Shown: piece after piece, positions 1 to 7,899 of the stretch | Layout: each line of letters begins with the position of its first letter | Numbering within the stretch: the first letter of the stretch is position 1 | Source of the DNA: an uncultured Clostridia bacterium | Lineage (GTDB): Bacteria > Bacillota > Clostridia > Oscillospirales > Ruminococcaceae | Direction: 5' to 3' | DNA: 59,370 nucleotides | Assembly (NCBI GenBank): GCA_947627985.1 | Contig: CANQYD010000010.1 | Location: 1-59,370, forward strand | Notes under the pieces: generated by a model | Database searches by the model: none | What the model was told of the DNA's origin: nothing | What the model saw: only the letters and a program-made list of their open reading frames with translations | Made by a program: the position numbers and the translations under genes

Positions 1-182
1 TATCTTTTGTGCCTCATCAGGTCTTACATAGTTTTCTGCAAGAATATGCTTGACATTATTCACACCTTCCTCGATTAATAGTAATATTCTTTGTTAATGT
101 GAGCTGCGCAAAGTGCGATATTTTGATCTAAGCAATTAAACTCATCATCATTAAATGTTACATCTGGAAATTCCCACTTCAT
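1..182 (-). pseudogene. small gene downstream of the ABC exporter, frameshifted and cut by the window edge
   Basis: An ATG at 182 sits 6 bases after AAGGAG and 3 bases after the exporter stop, so it is very probably co-transcribed and translationally coupled. The first frame gives a 35-residue peptide beginning MKWEFPDVTF and stops at 75. A second frame is open from about 95 to the left edge and reads LLLIEEGVNNVKHILAENY. Reading through a one-base shift near position 80-95 would give a continuous acidic protein with one early Cys pair (CLDQNIALC). I do not recognise the family. Either it is a decayed gene, an assembly error, or a genuine 35-residue product. Base composition is AT-rich like the rest of this island. 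Confidence 0.5.
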
Positions 183-185
183 TTT

Positions 186-1952
186 TTACTCCTTAAAAGA
201 CTGAGCCTGCATGTTGTAAAACTCTTTGTAAACTCCATCTTGTTGTTGCATTAATTCATTATGCGTTCCGACTTCTACAATTTTTCCTTGAGAGAAAACG
301 GCTACGCGGTCGCAAAATTTAGTTGTTGCCATTCTGTGCGAAATAAAGAAAGCCATTTTTCCAGAAACCATCTGATAGAAATTCTGATAAATATCATATT
401 CAGATCTTGGATCAAGTGCAGCAGTTGGTTCATCAAGAATTATAATAGGTGCGTTTTTATAGAGTGCCCTCGCTATGGCTATCTTTTGACCCTCCCCACC
501 AGATGGATTAAACCCCGTTTCCTCAAAATTTCTGAATACAAAGCTATTAACTCCAGCAGGGAGATTTTTCAGTCTGGTGGAAAATCCACTCGTATTTAAG
601 ACATGCTCCACGTCTGAGTCTGAAGTGACGTCTGCCATATCAAAACAAACGTTTTCTTTGATTGAAAAAGAAAATAGTTTATAATCTTGAAATACAGAGC
701 TGAAAATGCTTAAATAAGATGCATAATCATAATTTCGTATGTCTTTTCCACAAAGAAGAATCTCACCTTCAGTGGGGTCGTATAATCTAGTTAATAGTTT
801 AACAAATGTAGTTTTTCCCGCACCATTCTCGCCTACAATAGCTAATCTTTGACTACCAGATATTTTTATGTTTATATCTTTAAGAGCCCAAGTTTTTTGC
901 CCCGGATAACGGAAAGAGACATTTTTAAACTCAATCTCATATGGACCATTAGGAACCTTTAGATTACCACTGTTCAGTTGAATTGGGATATTTATGTATT
1001 CTGACAGTGCATCGTAATATCCTTCAAATTGTTTGAGTTCCAAAAAACTATTCATAACCGCCTTCATTGACGAGCTAAAATTAAACATTGCGGAAACATA
1101 CATGGAAAAGTCACCAATACTGATTATGCTTTGAATCACTAAATATGACAAATAACCATATGTCACACCTTCTCTAATAAAGCCTGTTATATATGCAAAA
1201 TATCGCCCCTTGGCATTTTCATTGAGTTGCTTTTTATAGAATTCTTGGGATTCGTTTAAGTGAAATCTCACTTTATTAACGAGCCAATCTTTAATGCCAT
1301 AAGATCTAATTTCCTTTCCATAATTAAAATCTTCAATAATTGATATTAAGTAATTTGTTCGGCGCTCTATAGGTGCCTTTTTCATTTCGAATTCCACAAA
1401 CCTCTTTTTTAATTTAGCTTCGTAAAAGGTATTTAGTAAAACCAGAAATACAAAAAGAAAAACTACCCATATATCAAAATGGAAAAGGACCCATATGATT
1501 CCACCAAAAACAAAAACTTTTCCAATAATATTGAAGGCGTTGTCTAATACAGCTCCGAACCCCTCACCATCGGCGTAAAGGAATTTTCTTGCTTTTTCTT
1601 TAACATCCAAAAAGTTTGGATCTTCTAATCTCTCAAAATCACACATGGAGAGGCGTTCGGTTAACATTGCCTGGAATTCAACAAATATTTTCCCCTTTAA
1701 TATAAAACATTTGTTATCCAAGTAAGTACTTAACGAACCACCAACCGCATTAATTATTACTAAGGATAATATAAGTGTGAATAAATATCCTGGTCGTTTC
1801 TGATTCATTAATTCATCAATAATATACTTTGGTATAATAATATCTGAAAGTGGAATCATTGATACAATAATTTGATATAAAATACTTAAAACTATATAGC
1901 CCTTCTGCGTTTTATACGCATATTTAAATAAGTAGGCGACTCCTTTGTACAT
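186..1952 (-). CDS. ABC exporter, fused permease and ATPase
   Basis: Type I ABC exporter half-transporter of about 588 residues, expected to work as a membrane homodimer exporting a peptide or other hydrophobic substrate. Residues 1-330 hold about six membrane segments. The ATPase domain has Walker A GENGAGKTT near 373, the signature region PSGGEGQ near 484 and Walker B IIILDEPTAALD near 502, with an H-loop ISHR. The signature departs from LSGGQ (PSGGE), as in many peptide exporters. I chose the ATG at 1952 because GAGG lies 7 bases upstream; a TTG two codons earlier is the alternative. It is preceded by a small frameshifted ORF and followed by another, all under two candidate promoters and a LytTR-type repeat pair. 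Substrate is unknown. Confidence 0.88.
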   Translation of the reverse strand: MYKGVAYLFKYAYKTQKGYIVLSILYQIIVSMIPLSDIIIPKYIIDELMNQKRPGYLFTLILSLVIINAVGGSLSTYLDNKCFILKGKIFVEFQAMLTERLSMCDFERLEDPNFLDVKEKARKFLYADGEGFGAVLDNAFNIIGKVFVFGGIIWVLFHFDIWVVFLFVFLVLLNTFYEAKLKKRFVEFEMKKAPIERRTNYLISIIEDFNYGKEIRSYGIKDWLVNKVRFHLNESQEFYKKQLNENAKGRYFAYITGFIREGVTYGYLSYLVIQSIISIGDFSMYVSAMFNFSSSMKAVMNSFLELKQFEGYYDALSEYINIPIQLNSGNLKVPNGPYEIEFKNVSFRYPGQKTWALKDINIKISGSQRLAIVGENGAGKTTFVKLLTRLYDPTEGEILLCGKDIRNYDYASYLSIFSSVFQDYKLFSFSIKENVCFDMADVTSDSDVEHVLNTSGFSTRLKNLPAGVNSFVFRNFEETGFNPSGGEGQKIAIARALYKNAPIIILDEPTAALDPRSEYDIYQNFYQMVSGKMAFFISHRMATTKFCDRVAVFSQGKIVEVGTHNELMQQQDGVYKEFYNMQAQSFKE

Positions 1953-1961
1953 AATCAAACC

Positions 1962-2092
1962 TCATTTTATATTTATACCATAAACAAAATAATTACCTAT
2001 TTCAAAATAAGAATCGTTGCTTTTTATAAAGTTATGCACACTTGAATTCAATTGAGCATATTTACAACTTTATCAACATCTATATCTTTCAC
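1962..2092 (-). pseudogene. candidate small peptide gene before the exporter, with one frameshift
   Basis: A GTG at 2092 lies 7 bases after AGGAG and opens a 14-residue reading frame (VKDIDVDKVVNMLN) ending at 2048. A second frame starting inside it stays open (YAQLNSSVHNFIKSNDSYF and onward, ending GINIK) to a TGA at 1962, whose position overlaps the ribosome binding site of the exporter. Joined by a one-base shift the product would be about 43 residues, a size and position typical of exported peptide precursors. No leader-cleavage double glycine or Cys/Ser/Thr-rich core is seen, so a precursor role is only an inference. The shift may be decay, a sequencing error or programmed slippage. Confidence 0.4.
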
Positions 2093-2161
2093 TAAATCAC
2101 TCCTAAAAACGATTTAATAATGCATTTCTTTTCAAATGTATAACATGGAAATCCCAAGCGT

Positions 2162-2190
2162 AATGTATCATATTTTAAGTAAAAAATCAA
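2162..2190 (-). promoter_or_regulatory. proximal promoter of the exporter operon
   Basis: On the minus strand TTGATT (2185-2190) and TACATT (2162-2167) are separated by 17 bases. The -35 box is weaker than consensus, as expected for an activator-dependent promoter, and the 21-bp-spaced repeat pair lies 13 bases upstream of it. Confidence 0.5.
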
Positions 2191-2203
2191 TGAATACATA
2201 CTG

Positions 2204-2232
2204 AAATGCATAAAATCGAACCCCAAATGCAT
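2204..2232 (-). promoter_or_regulatory. direct repeat pair, likely LytTR regulator binding site
   Basis: On the minus strand ATGCATTT occurs at 2225-2232 and again at 2204-2211, start to start exactly 21 bp. LytTR-family regulators such as AgrA and ComE bind imperfect direct repeats of about 9 bp separated by about 12 bp, that is with a 21-bp period. The pair sits directly upstream of a weak -35 box, and a LytTR regulator is encoded 500 bp away. The match to a specific consensus is not proved. Confidence 0.5.
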
Positions 2233-2263
2233 TTTGCTCCAAGAATAATCAAGCTAGTAATAA

Positions 2264-2292
2264 ATAATAACATATATATTGTGTTCTGTCAA
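2264..2292 (-). promoter_or_regulatory. distal sigma-A promoter of the exporter operon
   Basis: Minus strand TTGACA (2287-2292), 17-base spacer, TATTAT (2264-2269). This near-consensus promoter would start transcription near 2257 and read through the 21-bp repeat pair, so binding there could also repress it. Confidence 0.65.
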
Positions 2293-2347
2293 GAAAAAAG
2301 CAAATATATAGATGGTTTCTATGATGAAAATAACAATGTATAGTTTG

Positions 2348-2376
2348 TTCACATGCTTTGTTATATTTGTTATAAC
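2348..2376 (+). promoter_or_regulatory. promoter of the regulator pair
   Basis: TTCACA (2348-2353), 17-base spacer, TATAAC (2371-2376), followed by an AGGAG site at about 2392 in front of the XRE gene. It points away from the exporter promoters, making this a divergent control region of about 450 AT-rich bases (1959-2406). Confidence 0.55.
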
Positions 2377-2406
2377 TAATTTAAAACAATTAGGAGACCT
2401 TTTATT

Positions 2407-2736
2407 ATGAATGATATATTAGTTGGAGTCGGGAACCGTCTTAGAGAGTACAGAAAATCAAAGGGATTGACACAAGCGGAAGTGGCAGACATACTTGAAA
2501 TGTCTTTGAATTTTTATGGTGGTATAGAACGTGGCAAAAGTCGATTATCTATTGAGAAAATGATATTAGCTCATGATAGGTTGGGCTTGGATTTAACATA
2601 CTTGTTAACGGGTGAGGTCCAACCTAAGATGAGTTTTTGTGATATAATCTCAGACTGCCCGAAAGATAAGATATTTGATATGGAACAGTTATTGATATAT
2701 GCTAGTAATCTGTATAGGAAGGATGACAAAAAATGA
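2407..2736 (+). CDS. XRE-family transcriptional regulator
   Basis: A 109-residue DNA-binding protein with one helix-turn-helix domain at about residues 8-65 (RLREYRKSKGLTQAEVADIL, then SLNFYGGIERGKSRLS). The C-terminal 40 residues are short and do not resemble a peptide-binding TPR domain, so this is not an Rgg-type receptor. AGGAG lies 11 bases upstream of the ATG. The stop overlaps the start of the LytTR gene as ATGA, so the two are co-translated. It probably controls its own divergent region; the target is inferred from position only. Confidence 0.85.
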   Translation: MNDILVGVGNRLREYRKSKGLTQAEVADILEMSLNFYGGIERGKSRLSIEKMILAHDRLGLDLTYLLTGEVQPKMSFCDIISDCPKDKIFDMEQLLIYASNLYRKDDKK

Positions 2737-3512
2737 TTCGAATTGCCGTGTGTGATGATGAGCTCATGTACTTAAGGTCACTGAAAGGGTTATTTTCAGC
2801 GGCATTAAAAAAAGCAGACGTGGGTGCAGAAGTTTCTTTTTTCACGAACGGCAATGATATTATTAACGATTTTCTTTGCCACAGGCCATACGACATTGTT
2901 ATCCTTGACATAGATATGCCCGGCATAGATGGTAAAACAGTCGCGCAAAAGCTGAGAATTATGGATTCCAGTTTCTTTTTAGTTTTTATTACTTCGTATA
3001 AATCCGAAGTATATAATACTATTCCTTACCGCATAAATGCCTTTATCTCAAAAGATAGCGATACTGCATTTATTATATCTGAACTTTCACGTGTTTTTCG
3101 AGAGTATAAAAATTATAGCCCTAGATTTGAAATGTTTACTGTTCTTCTTGAAAATAAAAAACAAGTTATTAAAATCCCAGTTGACGATATTTTTTATTTT
3201 TACTGTGCAAGAAAAACCACATATCTTGTTACAGGTGCTGAGGAATTCAGACTAGCGGCAGATAGGTTTTCATATATTGCAGATAGCTATTGCGACAAAG
3301 GCTTTTTTGAAGTCTGTCGTGGATATGTGGTAAATACCTGCAAAGTAAAAGTCGTTAGAAACAGTGAAATTGTTTTGGATAACGATAAGCGATTACCTCT
3401 TAGCAGAGGTAGAAAGAATATGCTTTTGGATGAAATATCGAATCACATCGTTAGGGAGGCTAGTCGCTATGGAAATGCAAGTTCTGGAATTATTGTTGGG
3501 GGTAATAGATAA
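2733..3512 (+). CDS. LytTR-family response regulator
   Basis: A 259-residue cytoplasmic regulator. Residues 1-125 form a receiver domain with the acidic pocket D8/D9 and phospho-acceptor D59 in DIVILDIDMPG. Residues about 140-240 form a LytTR DNA-binding domain (FEVCRGYVVNTCKVKVV; LPLSRGRKNMLLDEI). This architecture is that of AgrA-like regulators controlled by a GHKL sensor kinase. The usual kinase partner follows in overlap but is truncated here, so the regulator may be orphaned. The 21-bp repeat pair at 2204-2232 is the obvious candidate target. AT-rich codon use matches the island and not the neighbouring pyk. Confidence 0.9.
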   Translation: MIRIAVCDDELMYLRSLKGLFSAALKKADVGAEVSFFTNGNDIINDFLCHRPYDIVILDIDMPGIDGKTVAQKLRIMDSSFFLVFITSYKSEVYNTIPYRINAFISKDSDTAFIISELSRVFREYKNYSPRFEMFTVLLENKKQVIKIPVDDIFYFYCARKTTYLVTGAEEFRLAADRFSYIADSYCDKGFFEVCRGYVVNTCKVKVVRNSEIVLDNDKRLPLSRGRKNMLLDEISNHIVREASRYGNASSGIIVGGNR

Positions 3513-3600
3513 TATAATAGTATTTTTCTTTGCCAACAGCCTGTTAAGTCGAAGGTCAGAAAAAGCATACTCATTATTTTTTGCTACCTATAAACGAGCT
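3469..3600 (+). pseudogene. 5' stub of an AgrC-like sensor histidine kinase
   Basis: An ATG at 3469, with GGGAGG upstream, lies inside the end of the LytTR gene in another frame, the usual arrangement for the kinase of such pairs. The first 35 residues (MEMQVLELLLGVIDNIIVFF, then ANSLLSRRSEKAYSLFF) read as the first membrane segment of an AgrC-type sensor. The frame stays open to 3834, but from about 3600 it runs through the pyk terminator and antisense to pyk, so the rest is not kinase. Nearly the whole membrane sensor and the GHKL catalytic domain are missing. The exact breakpoint between 3570 and 3620 cannot be set by eye. Confidence 0.7.
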
Positions 3601-3623
3601 TTTGCAAGCGGAAAAGCAAAGAG

Positions 3624-3651
3624 AAACGGCATAACCGAAATTATGCCGTTT
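3624..3651 (-). terminator. pyk terminator hairpin
   Basis: A perfect stem of about 11 bp (AAACGGCATAA with its complement) around a 6-base loop lies 57 bases beyond the pyk stop. On the minus strand it is followed by a T-rich run (TCTCTTTGCTTTT). Confidence 0.65.
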
Positions 3652-3707
3652 CAGAAAAATTGGTTTCGACTTCCTTATGACGCCCCGTCTAACCCGGTGG
3701 GAATTTT

Positions 3708-5120
3708 TTATATTTTGTCTATCTTTATGAGATTCGTGTTGCCCGAGGTGCCGTTGGTCATGCCGCCTGTCGTGACAATCGTGTCGCCTTTTTTGAGATT
3801 AAATGTCTCCCGGGCGTTTTGCTTTGCCGCGTAGAAGAGCACGTCTGTGGAGTCGAATTTTTCGCAAATTTTAGGCGTGACGCCCCAGCTCAGAGCAAGT
3901 TTGCGGCGGGTCTTTTCGCTTGTCGTGAGACCCAAAATATCGACCGGCGCGCGGAATCTCGACACCATTCTGACCGTAGCTCCCGACAGCGAACACACTG
4001 CCAGAGCCTTGGCGCCGACGTCAATCGCCATGCCGCAGGTGGCGTGGGAGATGGCGTCAACGGTGTTGTGGATCCTGAAATCATGGATTTTGAAGAGCGA
4101 CGCGTAGTCGATGCCGCGCTCGGTCTCCTCGGCGATCTTCGCCATCGTCTTAAGCGCAAGGACGGGGTACTGACCCGCGGCGGTCTCGCCGGAGAGCATT
4201 ATCGCGGAGGTGCCGTCGTAGATTGCGTTCGCGACGTCAGAAGTCTCGGCGCGGGTGGGTCGGGGATTATGTATCATCGACTCGAGCATTTCGGTAGCCG
4301 TGATGACCCGCTTGCCGAGCAGGCGGCACTTTGTGATGATGTTTTTCTGGATCGCCGGCAGCTTCTCGAAGGCGATCTCGACGCCCATGTCGCCTCTGCC
4401 GATCATGATTCCCTCGCACTCGGAGCAGATATCCTCAATGTTGTCAACGCCCGTCTGATTCTCGACTTTCGCGATGAGGTCGATATCTTCGCCTCCGTGG
4501 GCGTTTAAGAATTCGTGGACGTCTAAGAGGTCCTGCTTTGTCGAGACAAAGGAGCAGGCGATGAAGTCGACGTCGTTCTCGATCCCGAAGAGCATATCCG
4601 ACTTATCCTGTTCGGAAAGATAAATCTGATTAAGCACTTTACCCGGAAACGCCATGGATTTGTTGTTTGAGAGCTCGCCGCCGTCTCTGACGACGGTCTT
4701 GATGTCGCCTCCGCTGATCTCGGTGACCTCAAAGGACAGCAAGCCGTTGTTTAAAAGGATCGTGTCGCCGACCTCCAAGTCCTTGGCGAGGTCCTTGTAG
4801 CTGACCGAGACGCGGTGCTCGTCGCCGACGACGTCCTCAGTGGTGAAGACGAACTGATCGCCGGGGTTGAGGAAAACCTTGTCGTTCGCGAATTTTTTGA
4901 TGCGGTACTCGGGACCTTTGGTGTCGAGCATGATGGCGACGGGAAGGTCGAGCTCTTCGCGAAGGCGTTTGAGCAGGTCGATTTTTTCCTTGTGATCCTC
5001 GTGGGTGCCGTGGGAGAAGTTGAGCCTCGCGACGTTCATGCCGGAGAGCATCATCTCCCGAAGGGTAGCCTCGTCGGAGCATGAGGGACCGATTGTGCAG
5101 ATGATTTTTGTTTTACGCAT
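3708..5120 (-). CDS. pyk: pyruvate kinase
   Basis: Catalyses phosphoenolpyruvate + ADP to pyruvate + ATP in glycolysis. At 470 residues it is the short form, without the extra PEP-utiliser-like C-terminal domain of Bacillus enzymes. Visible motifs are TIGPSC at 9-14, DTKGPE near 64-69, the catalytic lysine region AKVENQTG near 217, and the signature IGRGDMGVEIAFEKLP near 236 followed by MLESMIHNPRPTRAE. The start follows AAAGGAAAGGA. It is a single gene, with the island on its downstream side and a 638-bp hairpin-rich gap upstream. I see no clear promoter within that gap. Confidence 0.95.
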   Translation of the reverse strand: MRKTKIICTIGPSCSDEATLREMMLSGMNVARLNFSHGTHEDHKEKIDLLKRLREELDLPVAIMLDTKGPEYRIKKFANDKVFLNPGDQFVFTTEDVVGDEHRVSVSYKDLAKDLEVGDTILLNNGLLSFEVTEISGGDIKTVVRDGGELSNNKSMAFPGKVLNQIYLSEQDKSDMLFGIENDVDFIACSFVSTKQDLLDVHEFLNAHGGEDIDLIAKVENQTGVDNIEDICSECEGIMIGRGDMGVEIAFEKLPAIQKNIITKCRLLGKRVITATEMLESMIHNPRPTRAETSDVANAIYDGTSAIMLSGETAAGQYPVLALKTMAKIAEETERGIDYASLFKIHDFRIHNTVDAISHATCGMAIDVGAKALAVCSLSGATVRMVSRFRAPVDILGLTTSEKTRRKLALSWGVTPKICEKFDSTDVLFYAAKQNARETFNLKKGDTIVTTGGMTNGTSGNTNLIKIDKI

Positions 5121-5287
5121 TTTGATACCGTCCTTTCCTTTTAGGGGTTAGAGATTAGATGAATAGATGATAGAAATGTAGCCGGGGTTTATGCGGGTAG
5201 CGGAGGGTGGCGGAAGGGAGGAGTTTGCGCCGACTTGCAATTGAGACAAGTCAAAAAGGTTTTGCCCCGCTTTTCCTCAAGTGAACA

Positions 5288-5362
5288 AGCTGGTTTTGCT
5301 TCCAATCGCACATCGCAATCGTAAACGATTGATTGCTCGTGCTCTTGGGCAAAACCCCGCGT
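5288..5362 (+). repeat. 75-bp element with GGTTTTG/CAAAACC ends, copy 1
   Basis: Begins AGCTGGTTTTG and ends GGGCAAAACCCCGCGT. The ends are inverted (GGTTTTG against CAAAACC) and enclose an ATCG-rich palindromic core (CGCAATCGTAAACGATTG). The copy at 40896-40970 has the same length and nearly the same sequence, and 59206-59280 carries it in the opposite orientation. Confidence 0.75.
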
Positions 5363-5426
5363 GTTACCGCGGGCGAGAGTCCAGAGGCGAGGAGTCTCTG
5401 GTCGCGCTCCGCAGAGCGCGAAATCC

Positions 5427-5466
5427 CCGCAATAGGACGCCTTAAGGCGTCCTATTGCGGTTTTTT
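5427..5466 (+). terminator. 34-bp perfect palindrome with T-run
   Basis: Each arm is 17 bases (CCGCAATAGGACGCCTT) and is followed by TTTTTT on the plus strand, so it has the shape of an intrinsic terminator although no plus-strand gene ends here. It may instead insulate the his and pyk transcripts from antisense readthrough. Confidence 0.5.
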
Positions 5467-5758
5467 CATAAAAAGCGCAGGAGGGGGAATGAAAACAGTC
5501 CTGTGGACTGTTTTCATCGGGGGAACCCTCGCCGGGGGTTCCCCCAACAAAAAACCGGCGACGAAGTCGCTTAGGAGCCGAGCGAAGCGAGGCTCAAGCC
5601 CCTCCCCTCGGGGAGGGGTCGGGGTGGGGGGTTCAACAGCATGAGCAAATTTTCCGCGAAAATTTGCGAATACCTTTTATCAAAAGGTCGGGCAGGGCAG
5701 GGAATAAAAAGTCACAGCACGGGGAAAACCCCGCAGGGGTGCCCCATACAAGCTGCTC

Positions 5759-6484
5759 CTATCCCCCAAACCCCCTCGCAATATCCTCTTTGCGATGCGC
5801 GTCGCTTGCATACACCGTCTTCCCGCCATTTTTGGTTATATATTCCAAAATCTCAGCCGACGGATACGGCTCGTCGGTCCAGCCTCTGTTGATCCCGCCG
5901 GTGTTGATCTCAAACGGCACTTTAAGCTGCAAAAGCGCATCGGCAGCGATCATCCATGCGTCCCGGTAGCGCTGATTCTCGGGGTCAAACGGAAACGCCC
6001 TCGAAAATTTCTTGATGAGATCAAAATGCCCGATAAAGTCAGGCTTTTTATCCGCAAGCTTCGCGACGGTCGCAAAATACTCCTCGGCGCAGGCGTAGAA
6101 GCTCCCGCCGAAGTCCTGCTCGATCATCTCGCCTAACATATATGGCTGATCATCTATCGCCTTATATTTTCCATCTATGTAAAGATAATGCACCGACCCG
6201 ATGACATAATCAAAGGGCGAAGTGTCCTGCGGGGAATAATAATCAGCCTCAATACCGCAGAGCAGCTCGATCTTATCCTTATATTTCTCCTTTAAAATGG
6301 AAATTTCATACAGATAATCCTCCACGCGGTCAAGCTGAACACAGCTCTCGGGGTCAAAGGGAACGTATGAATGCACCACTAAACCCAGCTTCCCGACGCC
6401 TTTTGAGATCGCCGAAAGAACCATGTCCTCAGCCGAATCTCTGCCGTCGCAGAAGTCCGTGTGAACATGCAGATCAGCTATCAT
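5759..6484 (-). CDS. hisK: histidinol-phosphate phosphatase, PHP family
   Basis: Removes phosphate from L-histidinol phosphate, the penultimate stage of histidine synthesis. 241 residues form a PHP metal-dependent barrel: [11 protein letters not shown] at 4-14, GIEADYY near 76, GSVHY near 90, GHFDLIKK near 152 and YASDAHR near 225 give the expected trinuclear metal ligands. It is the last gene of the his operon and its start overlaps the hisIE stop by 4 bases. The operon lacks a HAD-type phosphatase and HisB has only the dehydratase domain, so this gene completes the pathway. Confidence 0.88.
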   Translation of the reverse strand: MIADLHVHTDFCDGRDSAEDMVLSAISKGVGKLGLVVHSYVPFDPESCVQLDRVEDYLYEISILKEKYKDKIELLCGIEADYYSPQDTSPFDYVIGSVHYLYIDGKYKAIDDQPYMLGEMIEQDFGGSFYACAEEYFATVAKLADKKPDFIGHFDLIKKFSRAFPFDPENQRYRDAWMIAADALLQLKVPFEINTGGINRGWTDEPYPSAEILEYITKNGGKTVYASDAHRKEDIARGFGG

Positions 6485-7119
6485 ACCATCTTCTCCTGCT
6501 TGACCTTGTGGTCGATGACGTGGCGGGAGGCAAGCTCCTCCCTTATCTCGGACGGCGTGATCCCGGCTTCCACCATCAGCACCATGACGTGATACATCAG
6601 GTCGGCGATCTCATAGACCGTCTCCCGCTTGTCCTCGGCTTTTCCGGCGATGATGACTTCTGTGCACTCCTCGCCGACTTTTTTGAGGATTTTATCCAGC
6701 CCTTTTTCAAAGAGATAGCTCGTGTAGGAGCCCTCGGGGAGGGTCGCCTTTCTGTCCTGTAAGAGCCTGTATAAGCCGTCTACGCTGAAATTACCCGGCT
6801 TTCCGAAAATTTCGTTGAAGAAGCAGCTCTCGGTACCCGTATGGCATGCGGGACCGTCCTTTTTCACGGTTACAAGAAGCGCGTCGCCGTCGCAATCAGC
6901 CGAAATCGACTCGATATGCTGATAATTTCCGCTGGTCTCGCCTTTGAGCCAGAGCTCCTGTCTCGAGCGGCTGTAGAAGCAGGTCAGCTTTTTTTCAAGG
7001 GATATTTTCAGGCTTTCCCTGTTCATGTACGCGAGCATGAGCACCTCGCCGGTCTCGCTGTCTTTGACTATCGCGGGTATCAGACCCTGCTCGTCGAATT
7101 TGAGTTCGTTAATGTTCAT
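6481..7119 (-). CDS. hisIE: bifunctional phosphoribosyl-AMP cyclohydrolase / phosphoribosyl-ATP pyrophosphatase
   Basis: Carries out the second and third steps of histidine synthesis. About 212 residues. The HisI part (1-110) has zinc cysteines in [10 protein letters not shown] near 73, GPACHTG near 90 and SCFF near 97. The HisE part (115-210) has [18 protein letters not shown] and [13 protein letters not shown], a four-helix pyrophosphohydrolase. GAGGAG lies 7 bases before the ATG at 7119 but only 1 base before an ATG two codons earlier, so 7119 is preferred. hisF ends 12 bases upstream. Confidence 0.93.
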   Translation of the reverse strand: MNINELKFDEQGLIPAIVKDSETGEVLMLAYMNRESLKISLEKKLTCFYSRSRQELWLKGETSGNYQHIESISADCDGDALLVTVKKDGPACHTGTESCFFNEIFGKPGNFSVDGLYRLLQDRKATLPEGSYTSYLFEKGLDKILKKVGEECTEVIIAGKAEDKRETVYEIADLMYHVMVLMVEAGITPSEIREELASRHVIDHKVKQEKMV

Positions 7120-7131
7120 AACCATTCTCCT

Positions 7132-7890
7132 CTATATTCTCATAGGCACGCCGCTGTCGGAAAGGGCTTCCTTCAGCTTGTTGATCTCGATTTCTTTATA
7201 GTGGAATACCGACGCCGCCAGACCTGCGTCTACCCAAGGAAGCTCATGAAAAAGCTCGATGAAATCCTCGGTTTTACCTGCTCCTCCCGAAGCTATCACG
7301 GGTACCGGCAGCCCTTCGCATACATATTTTAACATTTCAATATCGAATCCGCCTTTTACGCCGTCGGTGTCCATCGAATTTAAGACCACCTCGCCGGCGC
7401 CTTCCGACACGCAGTATCTTATCCACTCCTTAGCCTCAAGCCCCGTCTCATCGCGACCGCCTCTTGCCGTCACGACGAACTTCCCGCCGCTTCTTTTGAC
7501 GTCAGCCGAGATGACGACGCACTGGCTTCCGTACCTTTCCGCTGCTTTTCTTATAAGCGTCTTATCTGCGACGGCTCCCGAGTTTACCGATACCTTGTCG
7601 GCGCCGCATTTTAAGACCCTGTCGAAGTCCTCAAGCGTCCTGATGCCTCCTCCGACCGTCAGCGGAATGAAGACGCTCGAAGCGGCTTTTTTCAGGATAT
7701 CGGTGAAGATACCTCTTCCCTCGGCGCTTGCGGTGATGTCATAAAATACCAGCTCATCGGCGCCGCAGCTGCTGTAAAATTCAGCCAGCTCGACGGGGTC
7801 CGCGATATCCTTATTCCCCAAAAAATTGATGCCTTTCGTGACCTTTCCGTCCCGAACGTCAAGGCAGGGGATAATTCTCTTTCTAAGCAT
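7132..7890 (-). CDS. hisF: imidazole glycerol phosphate synthase, cyclase subunit
   Basis: With HisH converts PRFAR and glutamine-derived ammonia to imidazole glycerol phosphate and AICAR; the AICAR can feed the purine pathway encoded next door. 252 residues, a (beta/alpha)8 barrel with the catalytic aspartates D11 (IIPCLDVRDGKVTKG) and a second in ISADVKR near 130. Half-barrel phosphate sites GGGIRTLED and ASGGAGKTED are visible. The usual length and a 9-base spacing to hisA fit an operon gene. Confidence 0.96.
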   Translation of the reverse strand: MLRKRIIPCLDVRDGKVTKGINFLGNKDIADPVELAEFYSSCGADELVFYDITASAEGRGIFTDILKKAASSVFIPLTVGGGIRTLEDFDRVLKCGADKVSVNSGAVADKTLIRKAAERYGSQCVVISADVKRSGGKFVVTARGGRDETGLEAKEWIRYCVSEGAGEVVLNSMDTDGVKGGFDIEMLKYVCEGLPVPVIASGGAGKTEDFIELFHELPWVDAGLAASVFHYKEIEINKLKEALSDSGVPMRI

Positions 7891-7899
7891 ATTTATACC

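Larger units (their letters stand above)
5121..5758. repeat. hairpin-rich intergenic array between pyk and the his operon
   Basis: No gene is supported here. The stretch holds a chain of perfect or near-perfect hairpins: the 75-bp element at 5288-5362, a CG-rich stem at 5404-5420, a 34-bp palindrome at 5427-5460, a 12-bp stem around GTCCTGTGGAC at 5490-5513, GGGGGAACCC with its complement at 5519-5545, the core GCGACGAAGTCGC at 5558-5570, CCCCTCCCCTCGGGGAGGGG near 5599-5618 and CAAATTTTC/GAAAATTTG near 5645-5667. The 30 bases at 5541-5570 are identical to 40841-40870, and GCGAAATCCCCGCAA at 5418-5432 recurs at 40686-40700. Confidence 0.75.

Noticed and set aside
3819-4508. 229-codon plus-strand open frame over pyk
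   Set aside because: Antisense to the catalytic region of pyruvate kinase and without ribosome binding site or domain.
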